Of a stretch of DNA of 64,000 nt, positions 41,316 to 51,554 are shown in pieces. Numbering within the stretch: position 1 is the first letter of the stretch; each line of letters opens with the position of its first letter. Made by a program: the position numbers and the translations under genes. The notes beneath the pieces are model-generated. The model was not told the origin of the DNA. It was given only the letters and a program-made list of their open reading frames with translations, and searched no databases. Source of the DNA: Staphylococcus simiae (GTDB lineage: Bacteria > Bacillota > Bacilli > Staphylococcales > Staphylococcaceae); NCBI RefSeq assembly GCF_002902085.1, contig NZ_PPQR01000070.1:37974-101973 (forward strand), read 5' to 3'.

Positions 41316-42173
41316 TTAGTGAGTTAAAAAGTGTTGCGCTAGATATTTGGCAGCACCATCTTCTTCATTCGTAAATGATGTCACATCTTTAGTTAATGCT
41401 TGAATTTCTGGGCGAGCATTTTTCATAGCAACCGTATAATGTCCAAATTTAAACATAGCTCTATCATTATCACTGTCACCGATAACTAAAGTTTCATTTT
41501 GATTAATACCAAAATAATCTATCATTTCTTTAATACCTGTACCCTTATCTGTATTAAAGGCCATTGTTTCAGCATTAAATCGTGATGAATTTGACACGCT
41601 TATATTTAACAGTACATGATTTTGCTGTAATTCATCTCGGAAATTCGTGATTTTATCTAAATTAGGATTAAATAAATATATTTTAGAATATTCTCCTTCA
41701 GGGAAATGATCCACCCATTTAAGTTTTGAGCTTAAAGATTCTTTTCTAGCTGCCCATTCACTATGACTTACATGATTAATGGGTTCATCACTACTTATCA
41801 TTGCTCGCATCCATGATTCATCTTGTTTTAAAGCCATTCTATGACCTTCAAATGGAAATACTTCATAATAAATTTGTTGTTGTTTTGCTAAGTCAATAAT
41901 TTGGTTAATTTGTTGTACTGTTAAGTCATGTTTGAAAATATTTTTGCCATTTACTTCTCCAGTAGTACCATTTGAGCTAACAACTCCATCTACTTCAAAA
42001 CCTTCAGGTACTAATTGATAAATTTCTGTATAAGAACGTCCTGTAGCTAAAAATACTTTCATTCCTTGTTGTCTCAATTGATTAATAACATCACGTGTAT
42101 ATTCAGTTGCTCGGTTATTTTCATGTAAAATAGTACCATCCATATCTAAAAATATTGCTTTTACGTTATCCAT
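41316..42173 (-). CDS. Cof-type HAD-IIB sugar-phosphate-like phosphatase
   Basis: 285 residues with HAD motifs: nucleophile FLDMDGTIL near the N-terminus, motif II FLATGRSYTE, the conserved Lys region, and motif IV GDSDNDRAMF near residue 220. The C2B cap lies between, as in Cof/YidA relatives that dephosphorylate sugar phosphates or FMN-like compounds. I start at MDNVKAIF, preceded by GGAGGAGAAC. Confidence 0.9.
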   Translation of the reverse strand: MDNVKAIFLDMDGTILHENNRATEYTRDVINQLRQQGMKVFLATGRSYTEIYQLVPEGFEVDGVVSSNGTTGEVNGKNIFKHDLTVQQINQIIDLAKQQQIYYEVFPFEGHRMALKQDESWMRAMISSDEPINHVSHSEWAARKESLSSKLKWVDHFPEGEYSKIYLFNPNLDKITNFRDELQQNHVLLNISVSNSSRFNAETMAFNTDKGTGIKEMIDYFGINQNETLVIGDSDNDRAMFKFGHYTVAMKNARPEIQALTKDVTSFTNEEDGAAKYLAQHFLTH

Positions 42174-42240
42174 GTTCTCCTCCATTATCAAAGTAATCTT
42201 ACTTAAATTTTGTCACTAACGTTCAACTTTTGCAAAACTT

Positions 42241-43023
42241 TTATTCATCTAAAAAGAGTGCGTATCTATGATTCCATGATTTAACCATGACATTTTGATT
42301 GAAAAATTGTGACATCGTTGCAGATGTTAATACGTCAGTTGTTGTACCTTGTTTAAAACATTGTCCATCTTTTAATAACATCATATGATCAAATTGCTGA
42401 TTAATTTCTTCAATAAAATGTGTAACATAAATCATCGCTAATTGTGGCTGTGCTTGGCATAATGTATTGATTGTTTTAAGTAATTCTTCACGTGAGACAA
42501 AATCTAAACCTGATGCTGGTTCGTCTAAAATAAGTATTTTAGGTTGTCCCATCAAAGCTCTAGCAATCATCACACGTTGTTTTTCTCCAGTTGATAAATA
42601 ACCGAGATATTGATTTTCAAAGTCTAACATTCCTACGTGTTGCAGCCATTTTTTAGCCTCGTTGATCAAATCATTACTTACTTCTTTATAAACGCCAATT
42701 GATTTAAAAGCACCACTAATGACAGCATCAATTACAATTTCACCTTCTTGAAATTTATCCATTAAGCTATTGGAAACATAACCGATTTGTTGACGAACTG
42801 CATCAGCAGAATATCCTACTTTCCCCGGCGTCATATTAAATAATGTTAATTGACCTTGAGTGATTGAGTCATAAGCATTCAAGATATTTAATAGCGTTGT
42901 TTTACCTGCACCATTTAATCCATATAATATCCATTTGTCCCCTTCTTCAATTTGCCAATTGATATCATGTAATATTTCTTTACCTTGTTTTACTCGTCCT
43001 ACATGACTTAATTGAATTAACAT
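42241..43023 (-). CDS. ABC transporter ATP-binding protein (orphan)
   Basis: 260 residues. Walker A GLNGAGKTTLLN, signature LSTGEKQRVMIARAL, and Walker B ILILDEPASGLD are intact. The overall shape fits the ModC/PhnC-like single-domain ATPases (YlmA type). No permease gene lies next to it in the window, so its partner or non-transport role is unknown. It has its own start (AAGGGGTGGAAGT). Confidence 0.9.
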   Translation of the reverse strand: MLIQLSHVGRVKQGKEILHDINWQIEEGDKWILYGLNGAGKTTLLNILNAYDSITQGQLTLFNMTPGKVGYSADAVRQQIGYVSNSLMDKFQEGEIVIDAVISGAFKSIGVYKEVSNDLINEAKKWLQHVGMLDFENQYLGYLSTGEKQRVMIARALMGQPKILILDEPASGLDFVSREELLKTINTLCQAQPQLAMIYVTHFIEEINQQFDHMMLLKDGQCFKQGTTTDVLTSATMSQFFNQNVMVKSWNHRYALFLDE

Positions 43024-43329
43024 ACTTCCACCCCTTATTCAGTTGTTATTCATTTATCAACCATACATTGTTAGATATATTCTCAATAGCTAACTATGGA
43101 GACTATTACTTTTCATCATTATAGTTTAATTATATTACATCTCATAGTATTAAACCTATGTGAAGCGGCTAGTAGTTAGATAACAGTGACACGTGATATT
43201 AACTAAGCATACATACTACTTCTTGTATCTATAGACATTAACAACAATCTAACATCGTCTTAATTTCACTTGCTAGTTTATTTCATGTTAAGGCGCGTGC
43301 TTATCGTTATACAGACACTCTTGCCATCA
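43024..43329. other. Gene-free region between the orphan ABC gene and the tandem repeat
   Basis: About 305 bp with no convincing coding frame and no strong hairpin. It should contain the promoter of the ABC gene. Confidence 0.45.
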
Positions 43330-43635
43330 CAACTGCATAAGAAATTCTAATGATTATAAATCATAGGTTTAGGCTTACAATTGTTTTGTTGTGCAACTGC
43401 ATAAGAAGTTCTAAATGATTTAATTCTCATTAAGCCATAGGTTTAGGTTTACAGTTGCTTTAGGCAACTGCATAAGAAGTTCTATATGATTATAAATCAT
43501 ATGCTTCGGTTTACAGTTGCTTTTTGGCAACTGCATAAGAAGTTCTATATGATTATAAATCATATGCTTCGGTTTACAGTTGCTTTTTGGCAACTGCATA
43601 AGAAGTTCTATATGATTATAAATCATAGAACTTCT
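43330..43635. repeat. 63-bp tandem repeat downstream of glmS
   Basis: Units begin with CAACTGCATAAGAA at 43330, 43394, 43465, 43528 and 43591. The last two spacings are exactly 63 bp and identical in sequence; the first two are 64 and 71 bp and diverged. Each unit contains ATATGATTATAAATCAT and ends with GGTTTACAGTTG, which is complementary to the next CAACTGCATAAG start. The same GGTTTACAGTT/AACTGCATAAGA pair occurs in the STAR-like clusters (about 12133 and 27113). Confidence 0.85.
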
Positions 43636-43666
43636 AAAAAAAAAGGAGTGGTCATAAAGACCACTC
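43636..43666 (-). terminator. Intrinsic terminator of glmS
   Basis: Minus strand: GAGTGGTC-TTTAT-GACCACTC, a perfect 8-bp stem, followed by CTTTTTTTTT. Located 16 bp after the glmS stop. Confidence 0.93.
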
Positions 43667-43681
43667 GACAAACTTGTTTGC

Positions 43682-45487
43682 TTATTCAACAGTAACTGAT
43701 TTTGCTAGGTTACGTGGTTTATCAACATCTAAGTCTCTGTGTAATGCTGCATAATATGCAATTAATTGTTGTGACACTACTGATACTAATGGTGTTAATA
43801 ATTCATGTACGTGCGGGATAACATATGTGTCTCCCTCTTTCTCAAGACCTTCCATTGAAATAATACATGGATGTGCACCACGTGCAACAACCTCTTTAAC
43901 ATTACCACGAATGGACAAGTTAACATTTTCTTGAGTGGATAATGCAATGACAGGTGTGCCTTCTTCAATAAGTGCGATTGTACCATGTTTCAATTCACCA
44001 CCAGCAAAACCTTCTGCTTGGATATATGAAATTTCTTTAAGTTTTAATGCACCTTCTAAACTTACGTTATAGTCGATGGTACGACCAATGAAGAAAGCAT
44101 TTGGTGTAGTTGCTAAGAAATCAGTAGCAATTTGTTCCATAATTGGCGCGTCATCTACAATTGCTTCAATTGCAGTAGTTACTTTTGCCAATTCTCTTAA
44201 TAAATCAATATCTGCTTCTTGTCCATGTTCTTTAGCAACAATTTGTGACAAGATTGATAATACAGCTATTTGAGCAGTATAAGCTTTAGTTGAAGCTACT
44301 GCGATTTCTGGTCCAGCATGTAATAATAACGTATGATCTGCTTCACGAGAAAGTGTAGAACCAGCAACGTTAGTTATTGTTAATGATTTATGACCCAATT
44401 TATTTGTTTCTACTAATACAGCACGGCTATCTGCAGTTTCTCCTGATTGAGAAATATAGATGAATAGTGGTTTTTCAGATAATAAAGGCATGTTATAAAC
44501 AAACTCAGAAGCAACATGTACTTCAGTTGGTACGCCAGCCCATTTTTCTAAAAATTCTTTACCGACTAATCCTGCATGATAACTTGTACCTGCAGCAATA
44601 ATATAAATACGATCTGCGTCAGCAACGTCTTTGATAATATCTTTATCAATTTTCAAGTTACCTTCTGCATCTTGATATTCTTGAATAATACGACGCATTA
44701 CAGCTGGTTGTTCATGAATTTCTTTTAACATATAGTGATCATAAACACCTTTTTCAGCATCTGCAGCATCAATTTCAGCAATGTATGAATCACGATCTAA
44801 GACATTACCTTCTGCATCTTTGATAATAACGTCATCTTTTTTAACGATTACAATTTCATGGTCATGAATTTCTTTATATTCATTTGTTACTTGTAACATA
44901 GCTAATGCATCTGAAGCAATAACATTAAACCCTTCACCAACACCTAATAATAATGGTGATTTGTTTTTAGCAACATAAATTGTTTCTTTGTCTTCTGCAT
45001 CTAATAAACCAAGTGCATATGAACCATGTAATAATGATACCACTTTTGTAAATGCTTCTTCAGTTGACAATCCTTTATTAGAGAAGTATTCAATCAATTG
45101 AACGATAACTTCTGTATCTGTTTCAGATACAAATGACACACCTTGTAAATATTCGCTTCTTAATTCTTCATAGTTTTCAATTACACCATTATGAACTAAT
45201 GTAAAACGTCCATTAGAAGATTGATGTGGATGTGAGTTTTCATGGTTTGGTACACCATGTGTTGCCCAACGTGTGTGACCGATTCCAACTGGTCCATCAA
45301 TATCGTTGTCATCTGCAACTTTTCGTAATTCTGCGATACGGCCTTTTTCTTTAAATACTGTTGTTCCATCATCGTTGACAACAGCGATACCAGCTGAATC
45401 ATAACCTCTATATTCTAATTTTTCTAAACCTTTTAATAATAGTTCTTTGGCATTATCATAGCCAATATATCCAACAATTCCACACAT
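43682..45487 (-). CDS. glmS: Glutamine-fructose-6-phosphate aminotransferase
   Basis: Makes glucosamine 6-phosphate, the entry to cell-wall amino sugars; GlmM in this window uses its product. The mature nucleophile Cys is residue 2 (MCGIVGYIG), the Ntn glutaminase domain follows, then two SIS isomerase domains ([17 protein letters not shown] and [14 protein letters not shown]) and the conserved C-terminus [13 protein letters not shown]. 601 aa, full length. Controlled by the ribozyme upstream. Confidence 0.98.
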   Translation of the reverse strand: MCGIVGYIGYDNAKELLLKGLEKLEYRGYDSAGIAVVNDDGTTVFKEKGRIAELRKVADDNDIDGPVGIGHTRWATHGVPNHENSHPHQSSNGRFTLVHNGVIENYEELRSEYLQGVSFVSETDTEVIVQLIEYFSNKGLSTEEAFTKVVSLLHGSYALGLLDAEDKETIYVAKNKSPLLLGVGEGFNVIASDALAMLQVTNEYKEIHDHEIVIVKKDDVIIKDAEGNVLDRDSYIAEIDAADAEKGVYDHYMLKEIHEQPAVMRRIIQEYQDAEGNLKIDKDIIKDVADADRIYIIAAGTSYHAGLVGKEFLEKWAGVPTEVHVASEFVYNMPLLSEKPLFIYISQSGETADSRAVLVETNKLGHKSLTITNVAGSTLSREADHTLLLHAGPEIAVASTKAYTAQIAVLSILSQIVAKEHGQEADIDLLRELAKVTTAIEAIVDDAPIMEQIATDFLATTPNAFFIGRTIDYNVSLEGALKLKEISYIQAEGFAGGELKHGTIALIEEGTPVIALSTQENVNLSIRGNVKEVVARGAHPCIISMEGLEKEGDTYVIPHVHELLTPLVSVVSQQLIAYYAALHRDLDVDKPRNLAKSVTVE

Positions 45488-45689
45488 AATATTATGTTCC
45501 TCCGTATTGAAATAACGTTAGTAAATTATGATTTATTGTCGCTAATTTAGATTGACAATCTGCTATCATAAAATAAAGTTTGGGCTTATATTCTATATCT
45601 TTGCCACGTCAAACTAAGCGTATTTATCAATGCATTTTGCAAAGAAGATACACTTTTTTACTAAACGTCTTTCCTTTTTATTTTAATTT

Positions 45690-45896
45690 TTAATGGCGAT
45701 CTTACTAACTTTGTCCATTAAGTCACCTTAATGTTTTAATTAATAAGCTAACGAATGAGCCACATCCGGGATAGCATCCGCCGATCTATTCGATCACTAT
45801 CCTCCTCGTCTACAAAATATACACAACAATCTATAATAATCTCTACTCTGATTAATTATTAATCTTCAATTGTATATGTCACTTTGCACAGGCGCT
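45690..45896 (-). ncRNA. glmS self-cleaving ribozyme
   Basis: Minus-strand leader of glmS carrying the conserved core: ATAGCGCC (cleavage between the A at 45896 and the G at 45895), then GACGAGGAGGATAGTGATCG, ATCGGCGGATGCTATCCCGG, and the P4-type hairpin CATTAAGGTGACTTAATG with GACAAAG after it. Order and key elements match the glmS ribozyme class, which cuts the mRNA when glucosamine 6-phosphate binds. The 3' boundary is approximate; about 200 nt separate it from the start codon. Confidence 0.92.
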
Positions 45897-45936
45897 ATAA
45901 CTATATTACTAACTTTCCTCCTTTCTATTAATCATT

Positions 45937-45966
45937 ATTGTACAACTTTGAATTATTATTTTGCAA
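45937..45966 (-). promoter_or_regulatory. Likely glmS promoter
   Basis: Minus strand: TTGCAA (45961-45966), 18-bp spacer, TACAAT (45937-45942), roughly 30-40 bp upstream of the ribozyme cleavage site. Confidence 0.6.
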
Positions 45967-46166
45967 ATATTTTCACAATAAAAAACTTATTTTTTTATTA
46001 ATAAAGCACATAAATAGATTTATTGCGAGTTTCTTCTATAATATGTATGTAAATTTAATAATTGTCACAAATATTATGCCAAAGTTGATTTTTGTTTATA
46101 TTGAGTAATATGTAATTAGATATTAAACTATTATTTAGTTAGATATACAAAAAAAGAGGTGTAAAT
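45967..46166. other. Upstream region of the mannitol operon
   Basis: AT-rich, no gene. A TATAAT (46037-46042) is visible on the plus strand about 125 bp before mtlA but no -35 fits at 17 bp, as expected for an activator-dependent promoter (MtlR). I could not identify an MtlR or cre site with confidence. Confidence 0.45.
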
Positions 46167-47708
46167 ATGTCACAAAGTGAAGAAAATAAAGGCTTTGGCC
46201 GTAAAGTTCAAGCCTTTGGATCTTTCTTAAGTAGTATGATCATGCCGAACATCGGTGCGTTCATCGCTTGGGGATTCATCGCAGCAATATTTATAGATAA
46301 TGGTTGGTTCCCTAATAAGGAATTATCAACTTTAGCAGGACCAATGATTACTTATCTAATTCCATTATTAATCGCATTTAGTGGTGGACGTTTAATTCAC
46401 GATTTACGTGGTGGTATCATTGCAGCAACGGCTACTATGGGGGTCATCGTTGCGCTTCCTGATACACCAATGTTACTTGGCGCTATGATTATGGGACCAC
46501 TTGTAGGTTGGTTAATGAAAAAAACTGACCAATTTATTCAACCAAGAACACCACAAGGCTTTGAAATGTTATTTAATAACTTCTCAGCAGGTATCTTAGG
46601 TTTCATTATGACTATTTTTGGGTTTAAAGTATTAGCACCTATTATGCAATTCATCATGCACATCTTATCTGTTGCAGTTGAAGCATTAGTACATGCACAC
46701 TTACTTCCATTAGTTAGTATTTTAGTAGAACCAGCGAAAATTGTGTTCTTAAACAACGCAATCAACCATGGTGTATTCACACCACTTGGTGCAGATCAAG
46801 CTGCATCAGCTGGTCAATCTATCCTTTATACAATCGAATCTAACCCTGGACCAGGTTTAGGTGTCTTACTTGCTTACATGATTTTTGGTAAAGGTACAGC
46901 AAAAGCAACGTCATATGGTGCTGGTATTATCCACTTCTTAGGTGGTATTCATGAAATTTACTTCCCATATGTATTGATGCGTCCTATGTTATTCCTTTCT
47001 GTTATTCTAGGTGGTATGACTGGCGTAGCAACATATCAAGCAACTGGTTTCGGATTTAGAAGCCCTGCATCACCAGGTTCATTTATCGTTTATTGTATCA
47101 ACGCACCTAAAGGTGAATTCTTACACATGTTACTAGGTGTAGTCTTAGCTACATTAGTATCATTTGCAGTTTCTGCATTAATTATGAAATTCACTAAAGA
47201 ACCTAAACAAGACTTAGAATCAGCTACAGCTCAAATGGAAAGTACTAAAGGTAAAAAATCTAGCGTATCTTCAAAATTAGTTTCTTCAAATAATGAAGCA
47301 CAAGCAAATAAAGAAGATAAAGCAGCTGGTACTCAAAGTACTTCTACTGAAGAAGACCCTGATGCATTATTAGATAATTATAATACTGAAGATGTTGATG
47401 CACATGATTACAGCAACATTGACCATGTTATTTTTGCTTGTGATGCTGGTATGGGTTCAAGTGCCATGGGTGCAAGTATGTTACGTAATAAATTTAAAAA
47501 AGCTGGTATTCAAGATATTAACGTTACAAATACCGCTATTAACCAATTACCAAAAGATGCTCAATTAGTTATTACTCAAAAGAAATTAACTGATCGTGCT
47601 ATCAAACAAACTCCTAACGCTATTCATATCTCAGTTGATAATTTCTTAAATTCACCTAGATACGAAGAGTTATTGGAAAACTTGAAAAAAGATGAAGACC
47701 AAAAATAA
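46167..47708 (+). CDS. mtlA: PTS mannitol transporter subunit IICB
   Basis: Imports and phosphorylates mannitol. Residues 1-345 are the membrane IIC domain (MIMPNIGAFIAWGFIAAIF and IPLLIAFSGGRLIHDLRGG visible). After a charged linker, the IIB domain has the phospho-Cys in FACDAGMGSSAMGAS at residue 425. The IIA domain is absent here and supplied by mtlF. GAGGTG precedes the ATG. First gene of mtlA-mtlR-mtlF-mtlD. Confidence 0.97.
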   Translation: MSQSEENKGFGRKVQAFGSFLSSMIMPNIGAFIAWGFIAAIFIDNGWFPNKELSTLAGPMITYLIPLLIAFSGGRLIHDLRGGIIAATATMGVIVALPDTPMLLGAMIMGPLVGWLMKKTDQFIQPRTPQGFEMLFNNFSAGILGFIMTIFGFKVLAPIMQFIMHILSVAVEALVHAHLLPLVSILVEPAKIVFLNNAINHGVFTPLGADQAASAGQSILYTIESNPGPGLGVLLAYMIFGKGTAKATSYGAGIIHFLGGIHEIYFPYVLMRPMLFLSVILGGMTGVATYQATGFGFRSPASPGSFIVYCINAPKGEFLHMLLGVVLATLVSFAVSALIMKFTKEPKQDLESATAQMESTKGKKSSVSSKLVSSNNEAQANKEDKAAGTQSTSTEEDPDALLDNYNTEDVDAHDYSNIDHVIFACDAGMGSSAMGASMLRNKFKKAGIQDINVTNTAINQLPKDAQLVITQKKLTDRAIKQTPNAIHISVDNFLNSPRYEELLENLKKDEDQK

Positions 47709-47738
47709 TTAAATAAAGTATAAATGGAGGATACCGCC

Positions 47739-49766
47739 ATGTTATTGAGTACACGTGAAAAAGAAATGATTGAATTATTGATTAAATATCACGGTCAATA
47801 TGTCACTATACACGACATTGCTCAACGACTTGCGGTGTCCTCTCGTACTATTCATAGAGAGCTTAAAAGTGTCGAGCATTACCTTACTTCCTTTTCATTA
47901 GAATTGGAAAGAGCTAATAAAAAAGGATTACGCATTGCTGGAACAGAAGACCATATACAACAATTGAAGCAAAGTGTCACCAATCAACAAACTGTTGATT
48001 TATCTATTGAAGAACAAAAAGTAATTATCTTATATGCTTTAATTCAAGCTAAAGGTCCGGTAAAACAGTATAGTCTTGCTCAAGAGATTGGCGTTTCTAA
48101 TCAAACTTTGGCTAAATTATTAGATGATTTGGAACTTGATTTAAATGGTTATCAATTATCACTGTCTCGTAAACGTGGTGAAGGCATCTTTTTAGAAGGT
48201 ACAGAGTCTAAAAAAAGAGAGTTTTTAAGTCAATTAATGGTCAATAATCTAAATAGTACCAGTGTTTATTCAGTGATTGAAAATCATTTCGTTTATCAAT
48301 CACTCAATCAATCACAACAACAATTTGTAGATTTAGAACGTATTTTTAATGTAGAACGTATTTTAATGGATTATTTAAGTGCGTTACCCTACTCATTGAC
48401 TGAATCGAGCTATTTAACTTTGACAGTGCATATTGTACTAAGTATCAGTCGTATGAAAAATGATGAATATGTTGCTTTAAATGATACGATTTATAATACA
48501 GTTAAAGATACGTTTGAACATAAAGTCGCAAGTGATATTGCCGAACGACTTGAAGCGATTTATGATGTTCATTTTAACCAAGCTGAAATCACTTTTATAA
48601 CCATCCATTTACGTGGCGCTAAAAGAAAACATGTCAGTGAACAAGCTCTAGACAATTCGAACGAACATCACAAAATTGAAGACTTTGTCAACATGGTTTC
48701 ATCTATTTCTGGAACGACATTTGATGATATTGATACTTTGATTGAAGGTTTAGCATTGCATATCAACCCAGCAATCAACCGTTTAGAATCAAATATTGAA
48801 ACATACAATCCATTAACAGATATGATTAAGTTCAAATATCCAAGGCTTTTTGAAAATGTGCATAAAGCTTTAAATCATATTTGGCCGGATTTAATTTTTC
48901 CAGAAAGTGAAATTGCCTTTATTGTGTTACATTTTGGCGGATCAATTAAAAACCAAGGTAATCGTTTCTTAAATATTTTAGTCGTTTGTAGTAGTGGTAT
49001 GGGTACTAGTCGTTTGTTAGCTACAAGACTAGAACAAGTTTTCAGCGAAATTGAACGCATTACTCAAGCTTCAGTTAGCGATTTGAATAATTTAAACTTA
49101 ACAACGTTTGATGGTATTATATCAACGGTTAATTTAGATATCACTTTGCCATATTTAACTGTTAATCCATTATTACCTGATAGTGATATTCCCTATGTTG
49201 CGAGCTTTTTAAATACTCAAGTATCTCAACATAGTCATCCTATCGAACAAGAGGAAGCTACAGTGCAACATCCAGATCAACTTATTGATCATATGCGTGC
49301 AGGTTTAGAATTAATTGATTCGGTGAAAATAGAATATAACTCTGTTAAAGATTGGCATCATTATATTACTGATTATTTATATGGTCAGCACATTATTGAA
49401 GATCAACAGTCATTCGCTGAACTATTACAGCAACATTTTGCAGATAATCCAGGTTGGATACTGCACCCTTATCCAGTGCTACTGCCACATTTAAAAAATG
49501 ATTTAATCAAAAAGCCTATCATTTTTATTACCATTTTAGATGAGCCACTGGAGTTGCATAATATTCAAAATGACAAAGTTACAATTAAATATCTTATTTG
49601 TATGTTTATTCCTGATAATGGATTTATGGCTACTTTAATCAATGACTTTTCAGAAGTTTTAAGTATGGAATTAGAAAACATTGATAAATTTATGCAAAAA
49701 CCACAGGAATTCGAAACAATACTAAGAAACAAATTTTTAAATCATATTAAAAAACAATTTATTTAG
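47739..49766 (+). CDS. mtlR: PRD-containing transcriptional activator of mannitol genes
   Basis: 675 residues with the MtlR/BglG-type modular layout: N-terminal helix-turn-helix ([18 protein letters not shown]), a second helix-turn-helix ([18 protein letters not shown]), two PRD domains (about 180-400, with [12 protein letters not shown] and FIVLHFGGS), a IIB-Gat-like domain with Cys near 417 ([11 protein letters not shown]), and a IIA-Mtl-like domain with His near 583 (VLLPHLKND). PTS phosphorylation of these parts should set activity. I start at MLLSTREK because the upstream ATG lies in the GGAGG site. Confidence 0.95.
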   Translation: MLLSTREKEMIELLIKYHGQYVTIHDIAQRLAVSSRTIHRELKSVEHYLTSFSLELERANKKGLRIAGTEDHIQQLKQSVTNQQTVDLSIEEQKVIILYALIQAKGPVKQYSLAQEIGVSNQTLAKLLDDLELDLNGYQLSLSRKRGEGIFLEGTESKKREFLSQLMVNNLNSTSVYSVIENHFVYQSLNQSQQQFVDLERIFNVERILMDYLSALPYSLTESSYLTLTVHIVLSISRMKNDEYVALNDTIYNTVKDTFEHKVASDIAERLEAIYDVHFNQAEITFITIHLRGAKRKHVSEQALDNSNEHHKIEDFVNMVSSISGTTFDDIDTLIEGLALHINPAINRLESNIETYNPLTDMIKFKYPRLFENVHKALNHIWPDLIFPESEIAFIVLHFGGSIKNQGNRFLNILVVCSSGMGTSRLLATRLEQVFSEIERITQASVSDLNNLNLTTFDGIISTVNLDITLPYLTVNPLLPDSDIPYVASFLNTQVSQHSHPIEQEEATVQHPDQLIDHMRAGLELIDSVKIEYNSVKDWHHYITDYLYGQHIIEDQQSFAELLQQHFADNPGWILHPYPVLLPHLKNDLIKKPIIFITILDEPLELHNIQNDKVTIKYLICMFIPDNGFMATLINDFSEVLSMELENIDKFMQKPQEFETILRNKFLNHIKKQFI

Positions 49767-49779
49767 GAGTGTATTAAAC

Positions 49780-51317
<1,538 letters not shown>

Positions 51318-51323
51318 TAAAAA

Positions 51324-51392
51324 AACTTGAGACATGGTCTTCCTGAGTATCGTGATTATGATACTTGGGAAGACTTTTTTTGTCTCAAGTTT
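51324..51392. terminator. Nested bidirectional terminator between mtlD and fmtB
   Basis: Inner stem GGTCTTCCTGAGTATC pairs with GATACTTGGGAAGACT-like arm and is followed by TTTTTTT on the plus strand (mtlD). The outer stem AAACTTGAGACA / TGTCTCAAGTTT is followed on the minus strand by TTTTTATT (for fmtB). The T run of one terminator lies inside the outer stem of the other. Confidence 0.85.
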
Positions 51393-51554
51393 ATCTAAGT
51401 TTGGTTCTGGTTTGATTGACACAGTGCGATATTATAGCGTGAGTGATCACGTCATCGAACCTTACAGTTGAATGAATAAGCTTCGTCTAGGACACTTTAA
51501 CTATAGCTTTTCCATTGTTGTACTATCAAACTATTTAGTTATTCAATTGTAGGT

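Noticed and set aside
43330..43635. Possible CRISPR array at the 63-bp repeats
   Set aside because: Whole units are identical with no unique spacers, and there are no cas genes.
43420..43689. An 89-residue ORF with a 21-residue repeat (MIYNHIELLMQLPKSNCKPKH) on the minus strand
   Set aside because: It is the in-frame reading of the 63-bp tandem repeat, runs through the glmS terminator, has no ribosome site, and ends in unrelated sequence.
44076..44273. Small ORFs inside glmS and other core genes in other frames
   Set aside because: They are shadows of conserved genes without start signals.
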